Assembly: GCF_010731655.1 (NCBI RefSeq) | Contig: NZ_AP022619.1 | Coordinates: forward strand, 4,154,001 to 4,218,000 | Direction: 5' to 3' | Origin: Mycobacterium paraseoulense | GTDB taxonomy: Bacteria > Actinomycetota > Actinomycetes > Mycobacteriales > Mycobacteriaceae | Length of the DNA stretch: 64,000 bases | In this document: piece after piece, positions 25,348 through 34,488 of the stretch | How the letters are laid out: every line of letters begins with the position of its first letter | How positions within the stretch are numbered: the stretch's first letter is position 1 | Translations under genes and position numbers: made by a program | Notes under the pieces: model-generated | Database searches by the model: none | What the model was told of the DNA's origin: nothing | What the model saw: only the letters and a program-made list of their open reading frames with translations

Positions 25348-25962
25348 ATGGAAAGCAAGAGACGGACTCAGGAAGAGCGCTCCGCGGCGACCCGCGACGC
25401 GCTGATCGCGGCTGGCCGCGAGCTGTGGGGGCTACGGGGTTACGCGGAGGTCGGAACGCCGGAGATCGCGGCCGTCGCGGGGGTGACGCGCGGCGCGATG
25501 TACCACCAATTCGCCGACAAGGCAGCGCTTTTCCGCGAGGTCGTCGAGGCGGTTGAGCAGGACGTGATGGCGCGGATGGGCACCCTGGTGGCAGAGTCGG
25601 GTGCGACGACACCGGCGGACGCGATCCGTGCGGCGGTCGACGCGTGGCTGGAGGTTTCCGGTGATCCGGAGGTGCGTCAGCTGATGTTGCTGGATGCCCC
25701 GAGTGTGCTGGGCTGGGCGGGTTTTCGCGATGTCGCGCAGCGGTACAGCCTGGGCATGACCGAACAATTGATTGCCGAGGCGATCCGGGCCGGCCAGTTG
25801 GCCAGGCAACCGGTGCGGCCGCTGGCCCACGTGCTGATCGGTGCGCTCGACGAGGCGGCCATGCTCATCGCGACCGCCGAGGATCCGAAACGCACGCGCC
25901 GGGATACCCGGCAGGTGCTGCACCGGCTGATCGACGGCATGCTGAACGGGCCCGCGCGCTGA
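25348..25962 (+). CDS. TetR/AcrR family regulator
   Basis: A 204-residue repressor. HTH: TRDALIAAGRELWGLRGYAE, then PEIAAVAGVTRGAMYHQFADKAALF at about residues 15-60 (MYHQF recognition helix). The C-terminal part (RQLMLLDAPSVLGWAGFRDV and GALDEAAMLIATAED) matches a common actinobacterial TetR subgroup. ATG at 25348 lies just after the third operator half-site, so autoregulation is likely. The probable target is the divergent hydrolase/SDR operon. Confidence 0.9.
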   Translation: MESKRRTQEERSAATRDALIAAGRELWGLRGYAEVGTPEIAAVAGVTRGAMYHQFADKAALFREVVEAVEQDVMARMGTLVAESGATTPADAIRAAVDAWLEVSGDPEVRQLMLLDAPSVLGWAGFRDVAQRYSLGMTEQLIAEAIRAGQLARQPVRPLAHVLIGALDEAAMLIATAEDPKRTRRDTRQVLHRLIDGMLNGPAR

Positions 25963-26000
25963 CGACATCAAGGACTGAGGCCCCGCGACGCACTGTTGCT

Positions 26001-26561
26001 TCAACCTTCGCAGCCAGCTCCTCGCTCGCGAACCACGGCGACGCCCGCGATGACGCCCTGGATGAGCCGGTCGAGGTGGTCGGCGCTGTCGACCGCGGGC
26101 TGCCCCGCGACGAACGTCAGCATGATCCCGTTGATCAGGGCGAGCGTGGCGATCGCCTGGTCTTCGACCAGCGCCGGGTCGGGGGCGCTCCCGTCCGGAT
26201 GCCAGTGGGCGACGACGTCGCGGGCCAGGGTGTAGAGCCGCTGCGCGGACTCGTCCAGGGTGGTGGCCAGTTCGGGGTCGCGGCCCGCGAGCAACGCGAG
26301 CTCGTAGCGCGCCTTGGCGCGGGTCAGCCACGGTTCGCTGTTGACGTACATGACGATGCGGGCCAGCCCCGCGGTGCCGGTGAATTGCGCGGCCGGATCC
26401 TCGGCGAGCTCGGCCATCCGGGAAAAGTCGGCCACGTCGAGCTCGGCCACGCGCGCCGCGGCCGCGTGCAGCAGCGCTTTACGGGTCCGGAAGTAGAACG
26501 ACGCGGTGCCGGGCGGCACGCCGGCGCGATCATCGACCCGGGGGTGGCTGACGCCGTGCAC
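26001..26561 (-). CDS. TetR family regulator with no normal start codon
   Basis: The first standard start is GTG at 26561 (186 residues), but it falls inside the DNA-binding domain. Coding resemblance clearly continues upstream to about 26627 (RRRQLADAAIELLGTNG is helix 1, joined to PRVDDRAGVPPGTASFYFRT). The frame stays open back to the TAG stop of the lipase gene at 26655-26657, with no ATG, GTG or TTG between. An ATC codon at 26643-26645 sits where a start would be expected, 4 nt after a GGA. Either a rare start is used or the start codon has been lost. The C-terminal ligand domain is intact. It is probably coupled to the lipase. Confidence 0.7.
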   Translation of the reverse strand: MHGVSHPRVDDRAGVPPGTASFYFRTRKALLHAAAARVAELDVADFSRMAELAEDPAAQFTGTAGLARIVMYVNSEPWLTRAKARYELALLAGRDPELATTLDESAQRLYTLARDVVAHWHPDGSAPDPALVEDQAIATLALINGIMLTFVAGQPAVDSADHLDRLIQGVIAGVAVVRERGAGCEG

Positions 26562-26654
26562 CCCGTTGGTGCCCAGCAGCTCGATGGCGGCGTCCGCGAG
26601 CTGGCGGCGCCGCTCGGGTGCGTTGTGCTTTCTGCGTGCTGGGATTGGTCCAGT

Positions 26655-27944
26655 CTAAAACTGGCCGCAGTTGGGCGCCGTCGGTTCTCCGTTGAATCGG
26701 GCGGCGATCCACTGCATGGCCGGCTCGCCGTCGACGAGCATCGGCAACGCGTGGTTGATGATGAGCTTGTTGAGGAACGGTGGTTCCTCGTTGGTCCGGA
26801 ACTCCACGTCGGCACCCTGGGCGCACCAGTCGCGACCGAGTTGATTGGCCGCGGTCCATGGCACCAGCGGGTCGTAGTGGTTGCTGTTGATCAGCACCGG
26901 CGCGTTAGGTTTGTAGCGCCCGAGCCGCTGGTCCTCGAACAGGGTGTTGAACGGCTCCTCGTTGACCAGCTGATCGATGTCTTCGGTGAAGTAGGGCTGG
27001 ATATGGCGAAACATGAAGTCCAGCAGGGTCTGCCCGACGCACTGGCGCGACACTGATTCGAGCATCGCCAGCCCACGTGGGGTCATCTTGGAACGGATGA
27101 CGTCGGCGAACTCCGGGTAGGCGGCCATGACGCTGTTGAGGGCGTACCCGACGACGCCGACCAGGACGCTCCCGTCCGCGTACGGCAACAACTCCTTGAG
27201 GTTGGCCGGCGGCGCCCCGGCGTAGGTCCCCACGATATGGAGATCGGGCGCGTAGGCCGACGCCAACTCGGCCGCCGACGCGGTCGCGCCCCCGCCCTGC
27301 GAGTAGCCCCAAAACGCCACCGGCCCATGGGGATCCAGCGATGTTCCCGGCAGCTTCATGGCGGCGCGGGCGGCGTCGAGGACCGCCTGCCCCTCGGCCA
27401 CGCGGCCGACGTAGGTGTGCATGGAGGTGGTGCCGAGGCCTTCGTAGTCGGTCATCACGATCGCGAAACCGCGGGCGACCATCGTCGCGACGAACAGTTC
27501 CTCGTAGTTGAACATGATGTCCCAGCCGCCCGAATAGTGGATGCCCTGGTTGAACATTCGCGACGGGGCGCACTGGTTGCCCTGGCCTTGGGTGCCCGGT
27601 GCGTAACTGATCAAGGGCCGCGGCCCGCGGCCCGGCCAGTCGTTGTAGGGCTCGAAGTAGGTGCCGGTGACCGCGATCGGGTTGCCCCGGGTATCGGTGC
27701 TGCGGTACATGATTCGCGTCCCGGTGGCCATGATCGCGCCCAGCTGGCCCGATGGCTCGAGCACCAGTCGGGACGGTTCGGTGCGGATCAGATCGCCCGG
27801 TTGGCCGGGCGGCAACGGGTCGGGCGGCGTGTAGAACTGCGCGTATTGCGGTTCGTCACCGCCGTCGGCGCGGGCGATGCCCGGGCCGACGAGCGCGGCG
27901 AAGAGGACCAGCAGGACGGCGACAGCTCCCCCAACCCGGCGCAT
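26655..27944 (-). CDS. secreted lipase (LIP family alpha/beta hydrolase)
   Basis: A 429-residue exported lipase. Signal peptide MRRVGGAVAVLLVLFAALVG ends with the AxA-like IARA site near residue 27. The catalytic serine is in FWGYSQGGGA; the acid is in NSNHYDPLVP and the histidine in IINHALPML. YAPGTQGQGNQCAP and the fungal-type secretory lipase layout place it in the LIP family (PF03583). ATG at 27944 gives a clean signal peptide; a GTG 9 codons upstream is less likely. A TetR gene follows on the same strand in the same frame. Substrate is probably an acylglycerol or other ester outside the cell. Confidence 0.86.
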   Translation of the reverse strand: MRRVGGAVAVLLVLFAALVGPGIARADGGDEPQYAQFYTPPDPLPPGQPGDLIRTEPSRLVLEPSGQLGAIMATGTRIMYRSTDTRGNPIAVTGTYFEPYNDWPGRGPRPLISYAPGTQGQGNQCAPSRMFNQGIHYSGGWDIMFNYEELFVATMVARGFAIVMTDYEGLGTTSMHTYVGRVAEGQAVLDAARAAMKLPGTSLDPHGPVAFWGYSQGGGATASAAELASAYAPDLHIVGTYAGAPPANLKELLPYADGSVLVGVVGYALNSVMAAYPEFADVIRSKMTPRGLAMLESVSRQCVGQTLLDFMFRHIQPYFTEDIDQLVNEEPFNTLFEDQRLGRYKPNAPVLINSNHYDPLVPWTAANQLGRDWCAQGADVEFRTNEEPPFLNKLIINHALPMLVDGEPAMQWIAARFNGEPTAPNCGQF

Positions 27945-28014
27945 TACGGAACGGTAACAATCGGGGTCCACCGGCGGAAGGGCATTCTCTAAAATTCTAG
28001 AGATTCGCCGCGGC

Positions 28015-28959
28015 CTAACGAAGGTGCTGAGCGAAGAACCGCCAGATGGTGTCGGTGGCGTTCAGGGCCGTCGAGGGTGCGGGGATGCCCGCGAGCTTCT
28101 CGGCGAGGGGGCTGGGCTCGCCGCCCGGCCATTGATGGCCCGCGCCGGCCACCGAGATCAGCTCGACCGTGCGCCCGTCCGCGCATGCCGCGATCTGTGT
28201 CGTCACGTCGCCGGTGGTGCTGGAGGTCGGCGGCCCGCACCCGTCGATGGCGCGCCAGGTGGCGTTGACGGCCTGCGCCGAAGGACCGTCGACGCGGGCG
28301 GTCCCGTTGAAGGCGAACGCCTTTCCCGGTCCGCCGTCGTAGGGGACCCGGTCGTCGGCCGTGCCGTGGATCTGTAGCACCGACGCGGGCCGCGCGCGGG
28401 AACAGTCCGTGAGCAGCGTGCCCGCCACCGGTGCGATCGCGGCGAACAGGTCGGACTGGCAGCCGAGCCGCAGCGCCATCATGGCCCCGTTCGACATGCC
28501 GGTGACATAGACGCGGGCCCGATCGATGGGGATCTGTTCCTCGATGGCGCCGACCATGGCCGTGATGAAGCCGACGTCGTCGGCGTCGACGCGCTGCGGT
28601 TCGCCGCAGCAGGTCCCGGCGTTCCACGCGCGGTTGAGCCCGTCGGGGTAGGCGACCAGGAAATGCCCGGCGTCGGCCTCGGCATCCCAGTGATAGGCAC
28701 GCTCGGCTTGCTCGCCGCTGCCGAAGCCGCCGTGCAGCATCACCACCAGCGGCACCGCATCGGTCAAGCCCTGGGGTCGGTACAGGTGAAAGGTCCGGCT
28801 GACGCCCCCCGCCTCGACGCTCTGGGTGGACTGCCCGACCGGGATCGATTGCGAGCCAGGCGTTCCCAGCGCTCGCCCGCCACTCAGGCAGCCACCGAGG
28901 GCGATAGCCAGGACGGCGACGAGGCACGCGCTGGCGGCCCGGGCGCGACGCGATTGCAT
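28015..28959 (-). CDS. lipoprotein esterase, PHB-depolymerase/feruloyl-esterase family (LpqC/LpqP-like)
   Basis: A 314-residue surface lipoprotein. The lipobox LAIALGGC places the lipidated cysteine at about residue 24. Oxyanion strand VVMLHGGFGSGEQAE; catalytic serine in VTGMSNGAMMALRLGC; acid in HGTADDRVPYDGG; histidine in GAGHQWPGGEP. This is the PHB depolymerase-like esterase group that includes mycobacterial LpqC and LpqP. It is divergent from a MarR gene with a perfect 19-bp palindrome between them, so it is likely MarR-controlled. Confidence 0.87.
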   Translation of the reverse strand: MQSRRARAASACLVAVLAIALGGCLSGGRALGTPGSQSIPVGQSTQSVEAGGVSRTFHLYRPQGLTDAVPLVVMLHGGFGSGEQAERAYHWDAEADAGHFLVAYPDGLNRAWNAGTCCGEPQRVDADDVGFITAMVGAIEEQIPIDRARVYVTGMSNGAMMALRLGCQSDLFAAIAPVAGTLLTDCSRARPASVLQIHGTADDRVPYDGGPGKAFAFNGTARVDGPSAQAVNATWRAIDGCGPPTSSTTGDVTTQIAACADGRTVELISVAGAGHQWPGGEPSPLAEKLAGIPAPSTALNATDTIWRFFAQHLR

Positions 28960-28987
28960 GGGGACATCGTGGCAGCCGATGCGGAAT

Positions 28988-29006
28988 TTGACAAGTCACT
29001 TGTCAA
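28988..29006. promoter_or_regulatory. MarR operator candidate
   Basis: A perfect 9-1-9 palindrome with arms TTGACAAGT and ACTTGTCAA, 28 bp from each of the two divergent start codons. Length and symmetry fit MarR-family operators. Each arm also holds a TTGACA hexamer, so binding could mask a -35 element. Confidence 0.7.
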
Positions 29007-29033
29007 TCTGGGGGTGGGTGGCACACTTTCCCC

Positions 29034-29492
29034 ATGCGACGCCCTGTCCATCCCGACTGGCAGCCCACCGTCCCGGCGCTGGTGAACCTGGTGGCCGCTT
29101 CCGGGGCGCCGCGGTTGCGGGCGGCGTTTGCCGCCGCAGGACTCGACGGCATCCGCCCGGCGCAAGCCGTCGCGCTCGTGCCGCTGGCGGCCGGAGGGCT
29201 GCACGCATCGGATCTGGCCGATCGGCTCCGGGTGAGCCGCCAGGCGGTGGCCCAGGCGATCGCCGGCCTGGAGCGACACGGTTACGTCACCCGCGCGCCC
29301 AATCCTCTCGACGCGCGAGCCCGAATCATCGAGCTGACGCCGCGCGGCCGGCAAGCGCTGCGGGTAATGCGTTCGAACGCAGTCGATTTGGAGGAACGCT
29401 GGGAGCAGATCCTGGGACCGCGGCGATTGGCCGAGCTGCGCGAGACCTTGCAGATGTTGCTCGCCGAGCAGACGGAGTCGGCGGGGGAGTGA
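29034..29492 (+). CDS. MarR family regulator
   Basis: A 152-residue winged-helix regulator. LHASDLADRLRVSRQAVAQAIAGLERHGYVTRAPNPLDARARIIELT (residues about 60-105) is the HTH plus wing with the family DxRA motif. Helices at both ends form the dimer. It faces the lipoprotein esterase across the 19-bp palindrome and is followed by a DUF4242 gene 76 bp downstream. Autoregulation and esterase control are inferred. Confidence 0.88.
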   Translation: MRRPVHPDWQPTVPALVNLVAASGAPRLRAAFAAAGLDGIRPAQAVALVPLAAGGLHASDLADRLRVSRQAVAQAIAGLERHGYVTRAPNPLDARARIIELTPRGRQALRVMRSNAVDLEERWEQILGPRRLAELRETLQMLLAEQTESAGE

Positions 29493-29568
29493 CGCCCGCT
29501 GAAAATTCCCGTGTCTTCACCGTCGTCTCAGGCTTAGGCTCGACTCAAGACAGTGACAGGAGTCCGCC

Positions 29569-29838
29569 GTGCCCATCTTCATGGTCGAGCGCAACTTTGC
29601 CGAGGACCTGGAACCGAGCCTCGAGGTTGCCGACGGCATCAACCGGATCAACGATCAAGAGGGCGTCCGCTGGATGTATTCGTTCCTGTCGGCGGACAAA
29701 CGCAAGACGTACTGCCTCTATGAGGCGCCGTCTCCGGAGGCCATCAGGTCCGCGGCCGCCCGCGCGGGCCTGCCCGCCAACGCCGTCGTCGAAGTGAGAG
29801 ACCGCCTGATGCCGGACGGGGCGCTGTCCGACATCTGA
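29569..29838 (+). CDS. DUF4242-like small protein
   Basis: An 89-residue protein starting MPIFMVERNFAEDLE and containing a MYSFLSADKRKTYCLYEAPSPEAI core typical of DUF4242, a dimeric ferredoxin-like fold. Function in the family is not settled; it is common in actinobacteria. A GTG start at 29569 has CAGGAG 6 nt upstream. It ends 7 bp before the convergent LuxR-type gene. Confidence 0.75.
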   Translation: MPIFMVERNFAEDLEPSLEVADGINRINDQEGVRWMYSFLSADKRKTYCLYEAPSPEAIRSAAARAGLPANAVVEVRDRLMPDGALSDI

Positions 29839-29845
29839 CGCGGCG

Positions 29846-32755
29846 TTAGCCGAGAAGCTCGTGATCGGCGGCGTACATCGCCGCCTGCGTGCGGTTCGCC
29901 GCCCCCGTTTTGATCAGGATGTTGCGCACATGGTTGGCGGCGGTGTTGGTGCTGATGAAGAGGCGTTCGCCGATCGCCCGGTTGCTCAACCCCTCGGCGA
30001 GCAGCCGCAGCACCTCGACCTCCCGCTCGGTCAGACCGTCGGGACCCGCGGGAGGCGCGGCAAGCACCGAATCCGCCAGGGCGACGACCCGGTTCTGGCC
30101 GATCGCACCGGCGACGGTTCGCGCTTCACCGGCGAGGTGCCGGGCTTCCTCGATGCGGCCGCACGACGCGGCGAACAACGCGTGCCGGGCCAGCGTCTCG
30201 CTGATGTGGACCACCGAGCCCATCCGGCGGTCCATCTCGATCGCGGCGGCGAAATGCCGCTGGGCCGCGGCGCCGTCCCCACAGAGCGCCGCCATCCGGG
30301 CCAGATACCGGTCGGCGCTGCCGAACAACGCGACGAACTGGCCGGCCACCAGGTTCTTCCCGGCATAACGGGAAACGAACGGGCGCAGCGCGTGGACCGC
30401 TTCGCGGTTGGACAGCGCTAATGCCGCCTCGACCATGAACACCAGCTCCATCGGCCACTGCGCATCCTCGAGGCGGTCGTCGAGGTTGCGGTTGAGCAGC
30501 CGATTCAGCGCGCGGGTCATGCCGTGTTCGCACTGGAGCTCGGTGTAGAGGGCAAGCAGGCCCGGAACCCAGCGGCCCGCGAATGTCTCGCTGCCGTCCA
30601 CGAACCCGCCGAACCTCTTCAGATCGCCGGTCTCGCGCCGAATCATGAACATCTGGACCCCATTCGAGCCTTCGGTGTCCTCGGCGCCGAACAAGTCCCC
30701 GGTGCGCAAGGCGAGATCGGCGCATCGTTCGGCGCCGGCGAAGTCGCCGCGCAGGTAGGCCAGCGCTTGCTCGATGCAGGCGCCGACGAAACCGAAGGAG
30801 GGTTGTCCGCAGGCCTGGGCCGCCCGGCGCATGTCGGCGGTCGCGGCGGCCAGTCCGTCGGGCCTTCCGGCCAGGTAGCTGACCAGGGCATGGAAATGTG
30901 AAGCCGCGCCCAATGATTCGTAGTCGCGGCGTGCCAGCGCCATGCCGGATACCTCGGCCGCACGCTCGGCCTGGACCTCACTCATCTCCGGGGTGAGGCC
31001 CTGCCACAGGCTCGTCTTCAAGGTGTGCAGCAGGACCGCCGTCTCGCCGATGGCCCGCGCGCGCTCGATCGCGTCGGCGCCGACCTCGCGCGCCCGCGCC
31101 GCCTCGCCGGCGAATGCCAGCGCTCGCCCGAAGCTGCCGAGCGCCTGCACGTAGCGGGGGTCATCGGCTTGCAGCCCGGATGATTCGAGCGCCGACGCCA
31201 GCAGGTCAGCTGCCCTCGAATTCGACTGTCCGGGCCGCCAATTGGCCTCCTCGTAGCCGACGGCAGCCTCCAACCGCGTCAACGGGTCGTCCATCGCGCC
31301 GATGCGTTCGTAGATCACCCGCGCGCGCACGAATGAGGCGCCGCGCACGTGGTTGGCGGCGGCGTCGAGGTGCAGCCTGGCCCGCTCGGCGAGGCTGAGC
31401 TCGGGAAGCGACGCCGCCCGCTCGAACCACTTCGCGGCGTCCTCGTAGGCCAGGCTCTGTTCGGCCATCCGGGCCGCCCGGCGCGCGTACTGCAACGCCT
31501 TCTCGTGGTAGCCCAGCACGTGCGCGCGCAGGAAGTGGTTGGCCAGGCGCGGAACGAGCGAGGGGTCCGCGCGTCCCTCGAGGGCCTCGGCGGCGCGCGC
31601 GTGCATGACCCGCAGCCGCGAGGCCGCCATCCCGGCGAGCACCGCCTCGCGGGTCAGCGCGTGCACGAACGCGAACTCACCGTCGGAGTCGTGAACCGCG
31701 CGCACCAACCCGACGGCCTCGGCCGAATCGATCGCCGCCAGCGTCGCGCCGACCTCCGTCTCGCACGTCGAGACGAGGGCCGGCAGGTCGAACGTTTGGC
31801 CAAGCACCGCCGCCTGCTCGATGACCGCACGCACACCGCCCCCGAGGCCGGCGAGGCGGCGGGCGATGGCGTCTCCGATCGACGCGGGGACCGTCTGGTG
31901 CGTCCCCAATGTCGCGAGACCGCCGCGGATTTCGAGGTCGTTGACCAGTTCGGTCAGGAAGAACGGATTGCCGCCGGTTTTCTCGCGCAGCAGGGCGGCG
32001 GCCGTGCGCGCCGACGCCGGGGCCATCTGCTGGGTGCGCGCCACGAACTCGGCGATTGCCTCGGTGTCCAGGCCCGCCAAATCCAGCCGCCGCACCCCGT
32101 CGAACCGGTGCAATTCGGCCAGCCGGGTGGCCAGATCGTCGGACCGGTCGGGCTCGGTCGTGCGAAAAGTGACCACCACCAGCACGCGAACGTCGGCACA
32201 CCCGATCAGCACGTGCTCGAGCAGCGCCAGCGTGGGGAGCTGCGCCCAGTGCAGGTCGTCGAGGATCAACGCGATGGGGCGGTCGACCGCCAGCCGCCGC
32301 AGAAAGCCGGTCATCGCGTCGAAGAGGGCCTGCCGCGCCGGCCCGGCGGGCGCGGCCGGGCCGTCGTCCGGCACATGCCGGCCGACGTGGGGCGACAGCC
32401 GCCGCAACTGCGACCCCACCTCGCTCAACGGTTCGGCCATCGAACCCGGCGGACCGGCGATCAGCAGCCGGTCGAGCGCTTCGGCGAAGGGCGCGTAGGG
32501 CACGTCCTCGTCGGCCGTCGAACTTCCGACGAGCACCGCGACGCCGTGGTCGAACAGCGTTCCCGCCACCTCCGCGGCCAGCCGCGTCTTACCGGCCCCC
32601 GGCTCGCCGCCGATGAAAACCGCCTGGCGGTTGCCCCGCTCGACCCGCTCCCAAGCCTGCTCGAACACCGCGAGTTCCGCGCCGCGACCCACCAGCGGGC
32701 CGCGGCGGCGAGCGATGAGTTCGGCCGGGAGCGGGGGCGGCACCCACTGCGCCAT
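29846..32755 (-). CDS. large LuxR-type regulator with AAA ATPase domain
   Basis: A 969-residue regulator. It opens with an AAA ATPase: [10 protein letters not shown], Walker [11 protein letters not shown] (about 49-58) and Walker [13 protein letters not shown] long middle region (about 380-880) of helical repeats with A/L-rich pairs looks TPR-like. The C-terminus is a Lux[24 protein letters not shown], then [19 protein letters not shown]. This matches the MalT/LAL-like class that senses an inducer through the repeats and ATP. It is divergent from a FAD-linked oxidase, with a 22-bp palindrome in the gap that could be its binding site. Confidence 0.9.
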   Translation of the reverse strand: MAQWVPPPLPAELIARRRGPLVGRGAELAVFEQAWERVERGNRQAVFIGGEPGAGKTRLAAEVAGTLFDHGVAVLVGSSTADEDVPYAPFAEALDRLLIAGPPGSMAEPLSEVGSQLRRLSPHVGRHVPDDGPAAPAGPARQALFDAMTGFLRRLAVDRPIALILDDLHWAQLPTLALLEHVLIGCADVRVLVVVTFRTTEPDRSDDLATRLAELHRFDGVRRLDLAGLDTEAIAEFVARTQQMAPASARTAAALLREKTGGNPFFLTELVNDLEIRGGLATLGTHQTVPASIGDAIARRLAGLGGGVRAVIEQAAVLGQTFDLPALVSTCETEVGATLAAIDSAEAVGLVRAVHDSDGEFAFVHALTREAVLAGMAASRLRVMHARAAEALEGRADPSLVPRLANHFLRAHVLGYHEKALQYARRAARMAEQSLAYEDAAKWFERAASLPELSLAERARLHLDAAANHVRGASFVRARVIYERIGAMDDPLTRLEAAVGYEEANWRPGQSNSRAADLLASALESSGLQADDPRYVQALGSFGRALAFAGEAARAREVGADAIERARAIGETAVLLHTLKTSLWQGLTPEMSEVQAERAAEVSGMALARRDYESLGAASHFHALVSYLAGRPDGLAAATADMRRAAQACGQPSFGFVGACIEQALAYLRGDFAGAERCADLALRTGDLFGAEDTEGSNGVQMFMIRRETGDLKRFGGFVDGSETFAGRWVPGLLALYTELQCEHGMTRALNRLLNRNLDDRLEDAQWPMELVFMVEAALALSNREAVHALRPFVSRYAGKNLVAGQFVALFGSADRYLARMAALCGDGAAAQRHFAAAIEMDRRMGSVVHISETLARHALFAASCGRIEEARHLAGEARTVAGAIGQNRVVALADSVLAAPPAGPDGLTEREVEVLRLLAEGLSNRAIGERLFISTNTAANHVRNILIKTGAANRTQAAMYAADHELLG

Positions 32756-32788
32756 GCAAACAAGGTAACCGCGGCGGTGTGGGCGGGT

Positions 32789-32810
32789 CGATAGTCAGAT
32801 GTGACTATCG
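32789..32810. promoter_or_regulatory. 22-bp perfect palindrome, LuxR-type operator candidate
   Basis: Arms CGATAGTCA and TGACTATCG around a 4-nt centre GATG. It is 34 bp from the LuxR start and about 105 bp from the oxidase start. The length suits a LuxR dimer site. Confidence 0.65.
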
Positions 32811-32914
32811 TGGAATGCCTCGGAAATGCTCGGTTGTGGTCATGACGCGCGGCTCACCGGCCTCGTAACGTTGCGACATCAACACCCGCGAGCAAACCCA
32901 AGGAGGTGTGGGCG

Positions 32915-34291
32915 ATGAGCCTCACAACCCCAACCGATGAATTGCGGGCCAGCCTCGGCTCGCAGGTGATCCTGCCGGACGACCCCGGTTACGACGAGGC
33001 GCGCGCGGTGCACAACGGCATGATCGACAAGCGGCCGGCGGTGATCGTCCGCTGTCAATCGGCTGCCGACGTCGCGGGTGCGCTCGAATTCGCCCGGAGG
33101 TCTGGCCTTGCGGTCGCCGTCCGCGGGGGCGGCCACAACGGCCCCGGATTCGGGTCGGTTGACGGCGGCCTCGTCATCGATCTGTCGCTGATGAACCTCG
33201 TCGACGTCGACCCGGGAGGGCGCACCGCCCGGGTGCAGGGCGGGGCGACGTGGGGACAGGTCGACGGCGCGACGCACGCGTATGGCCTGGCGATACCGAC
33301 CGGCATCGTCTCCACCACGGGTGTCGGCGGCCTGACCCTCGGCGGCGGCCACGGGTACCTCGCCCGCAAGCACGGCCTCACCATCGACAACCTGTTGGAG
33401 GCCGAGGTCGTGCTGGCCGACGGCAAGGTGGTGACGGCGTCGGAATCCGAGCACCCCGACCTGTTCTGGGCGCTGCGCGGCGGCGGCGGAAACTTCGGCG
33501 TCGTCACGTCGTTCACCTTCCGGCTGCATCCGGTCCACACGGTGATCTGCGGGCCCACCGCCTGGCCCGCTTCGGCCACCGCCGACATCCTCGCGTGGTA
33601 TCGGGATTTCATCCCGGCTCAGGACGAGGATCTCTACGGGTTCTTCGCGGCCATGACGGTCCCGCCGGTGGCGCCGTTCCCCGAGGCGTTCCACCTGCAG
33701 AAGGCCTGCGCCGTGGTCTGGTGCTACACGGGCGACCCCGCGGGCGCCGAGGAGGCGTTCGCGCCGGTCCGGCAGATGGAGCCGGCCTTCGACGGCCTGG
33801 GCGCCGCTCCCTTCCCGGCACTACAGTCCACCTTCGATGCCCTGTATCCCAAAGGCCTGCAATGGTATTGGCGTGGCGACTTCTTCCGGACGGTGCCCGA
33901 CGGCGCGGTTGCTGCCCACGCCCGCTTCACCGAGGAGTTGCCGACCATGCACTCCACGATGCACCTGTATCCCATCGACGGGGCGGTCCACCGCGTCGGT
34001 GAGTCCGAGACGGCGTGGGCGTACCGGGACGTCAACTTCTCGCAGGTCATCGCGGGGGTCGACCCCGACCCGGCGAACGCAAAACTGTTGAAGCGCTGGG
34101 CCGTCGACTACTGGGACGCGACCCACCCGTACTCGGCCGGCGGTGCGTACGTGAACTTCATGATGGACGAGGGCCAGGAGCGGGTCCGGGCGACCTACGG
34201 CCCGAATTACCGGCGGCTCACCGAGGTCAAGGCGCAATACGATCCGGGCAACGTCTTCCGCATCAACCAGAACATCCTGCCGGCGGGCTGA
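32915..34291 (+). CDS. FAD-linked oxidase, berberine-bridge type
   Basis: A 458-residue oxidoreductase. The FAD-binding PCMH domain is clear: VRGGGHNGPGFGSVDGGLVIDLS with the histidine that usually carries covalent FAD, GGLTLGGGHGYLARKHGL and WALRGGGGNFGVVTSF. The C-terminal BBE domain ends YDPGNVFRINQNI. There is no cysteine at the second covalent site, so FAD is probably attached once. Such enzymes oxidise alcohols, sugars or secondary metabolites. ATG at 32915 is chosen since AGGAGG lies 8 nt upstream, one of the strongest ribosome sites in the window. Likely controlled by the divergent LuxR-type gene. Confidence 0.87.
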   Translation: MSLTTPTDELRASLGSQVILPDDPGYDEARAVHNGMIDKRPAVIVRCQSAADVAGALEFARRSGLAVAVRGGGHNGPGFGSVDGGLVIDLSLMNLVDVDPGGRTARVQGGATWGQVDGATHAYGLAIPTGIVSTTGVGGLTLGGGHGYLARKHGLTIDNLLEAEVVLADGKVVTASESEHPDLFWALRGGGGNFGVVTSFTFRLHPVHTVICGPTAWPASATADILAWYRDFIPAQDEDLYGFFAAMTVPPVAPFPEAFHLQKACAVVWCYTGDPAGAEEAFAPVRQMEPAFDGLGAAPFPALQSTFDALYPKGLQWYWRGDFFRTVPDGAVAAHARFTEELPTMHSTMHLYPIDGAVHRVGESETAWAYRDVNFSQVIAGVDPDPANAKLLKRWAVDYWDATHPYSAGGAYVNFMMDEGQERVRATYGPNYRRLTEVKAQYDPGNVFRINQNILPAG

Positions 34292-34374
34292 CGGGGCCGC
34301 TGCGGTCCCGGCCTCGCCCGTCCCGGGAACAAGGTCGCCGCGATCAGGCGGTACCAGACGTTGACCGGCGCCCG

Positions 34375-34488
34375 CGGAACGCGTTGTTCATCGCCCGCGG
34401 TGTAGTGGAGGACAACGAGTTGTCAGAGGCCGTGCAACGCGGATACCACTCGCCTGCAAACGAATTCGTGGAATGTGCCCGCCGCTAG
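34375..34488 (+). pseudogene. possible remnant of a Rieske dioxygenase C-terminus
   Basis: A short forward segment encodes NALFIARGVVEDNELSEAVQRGYHSP and ends at a TAG. The E--EAVQRG--SP pattern resembles the extreme C-terminus of aromatic-ring-hydroxylating dioxygenase alpha subunits. No upstream part survives. Low confidence; it could be chance. Confidence 0.25.
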
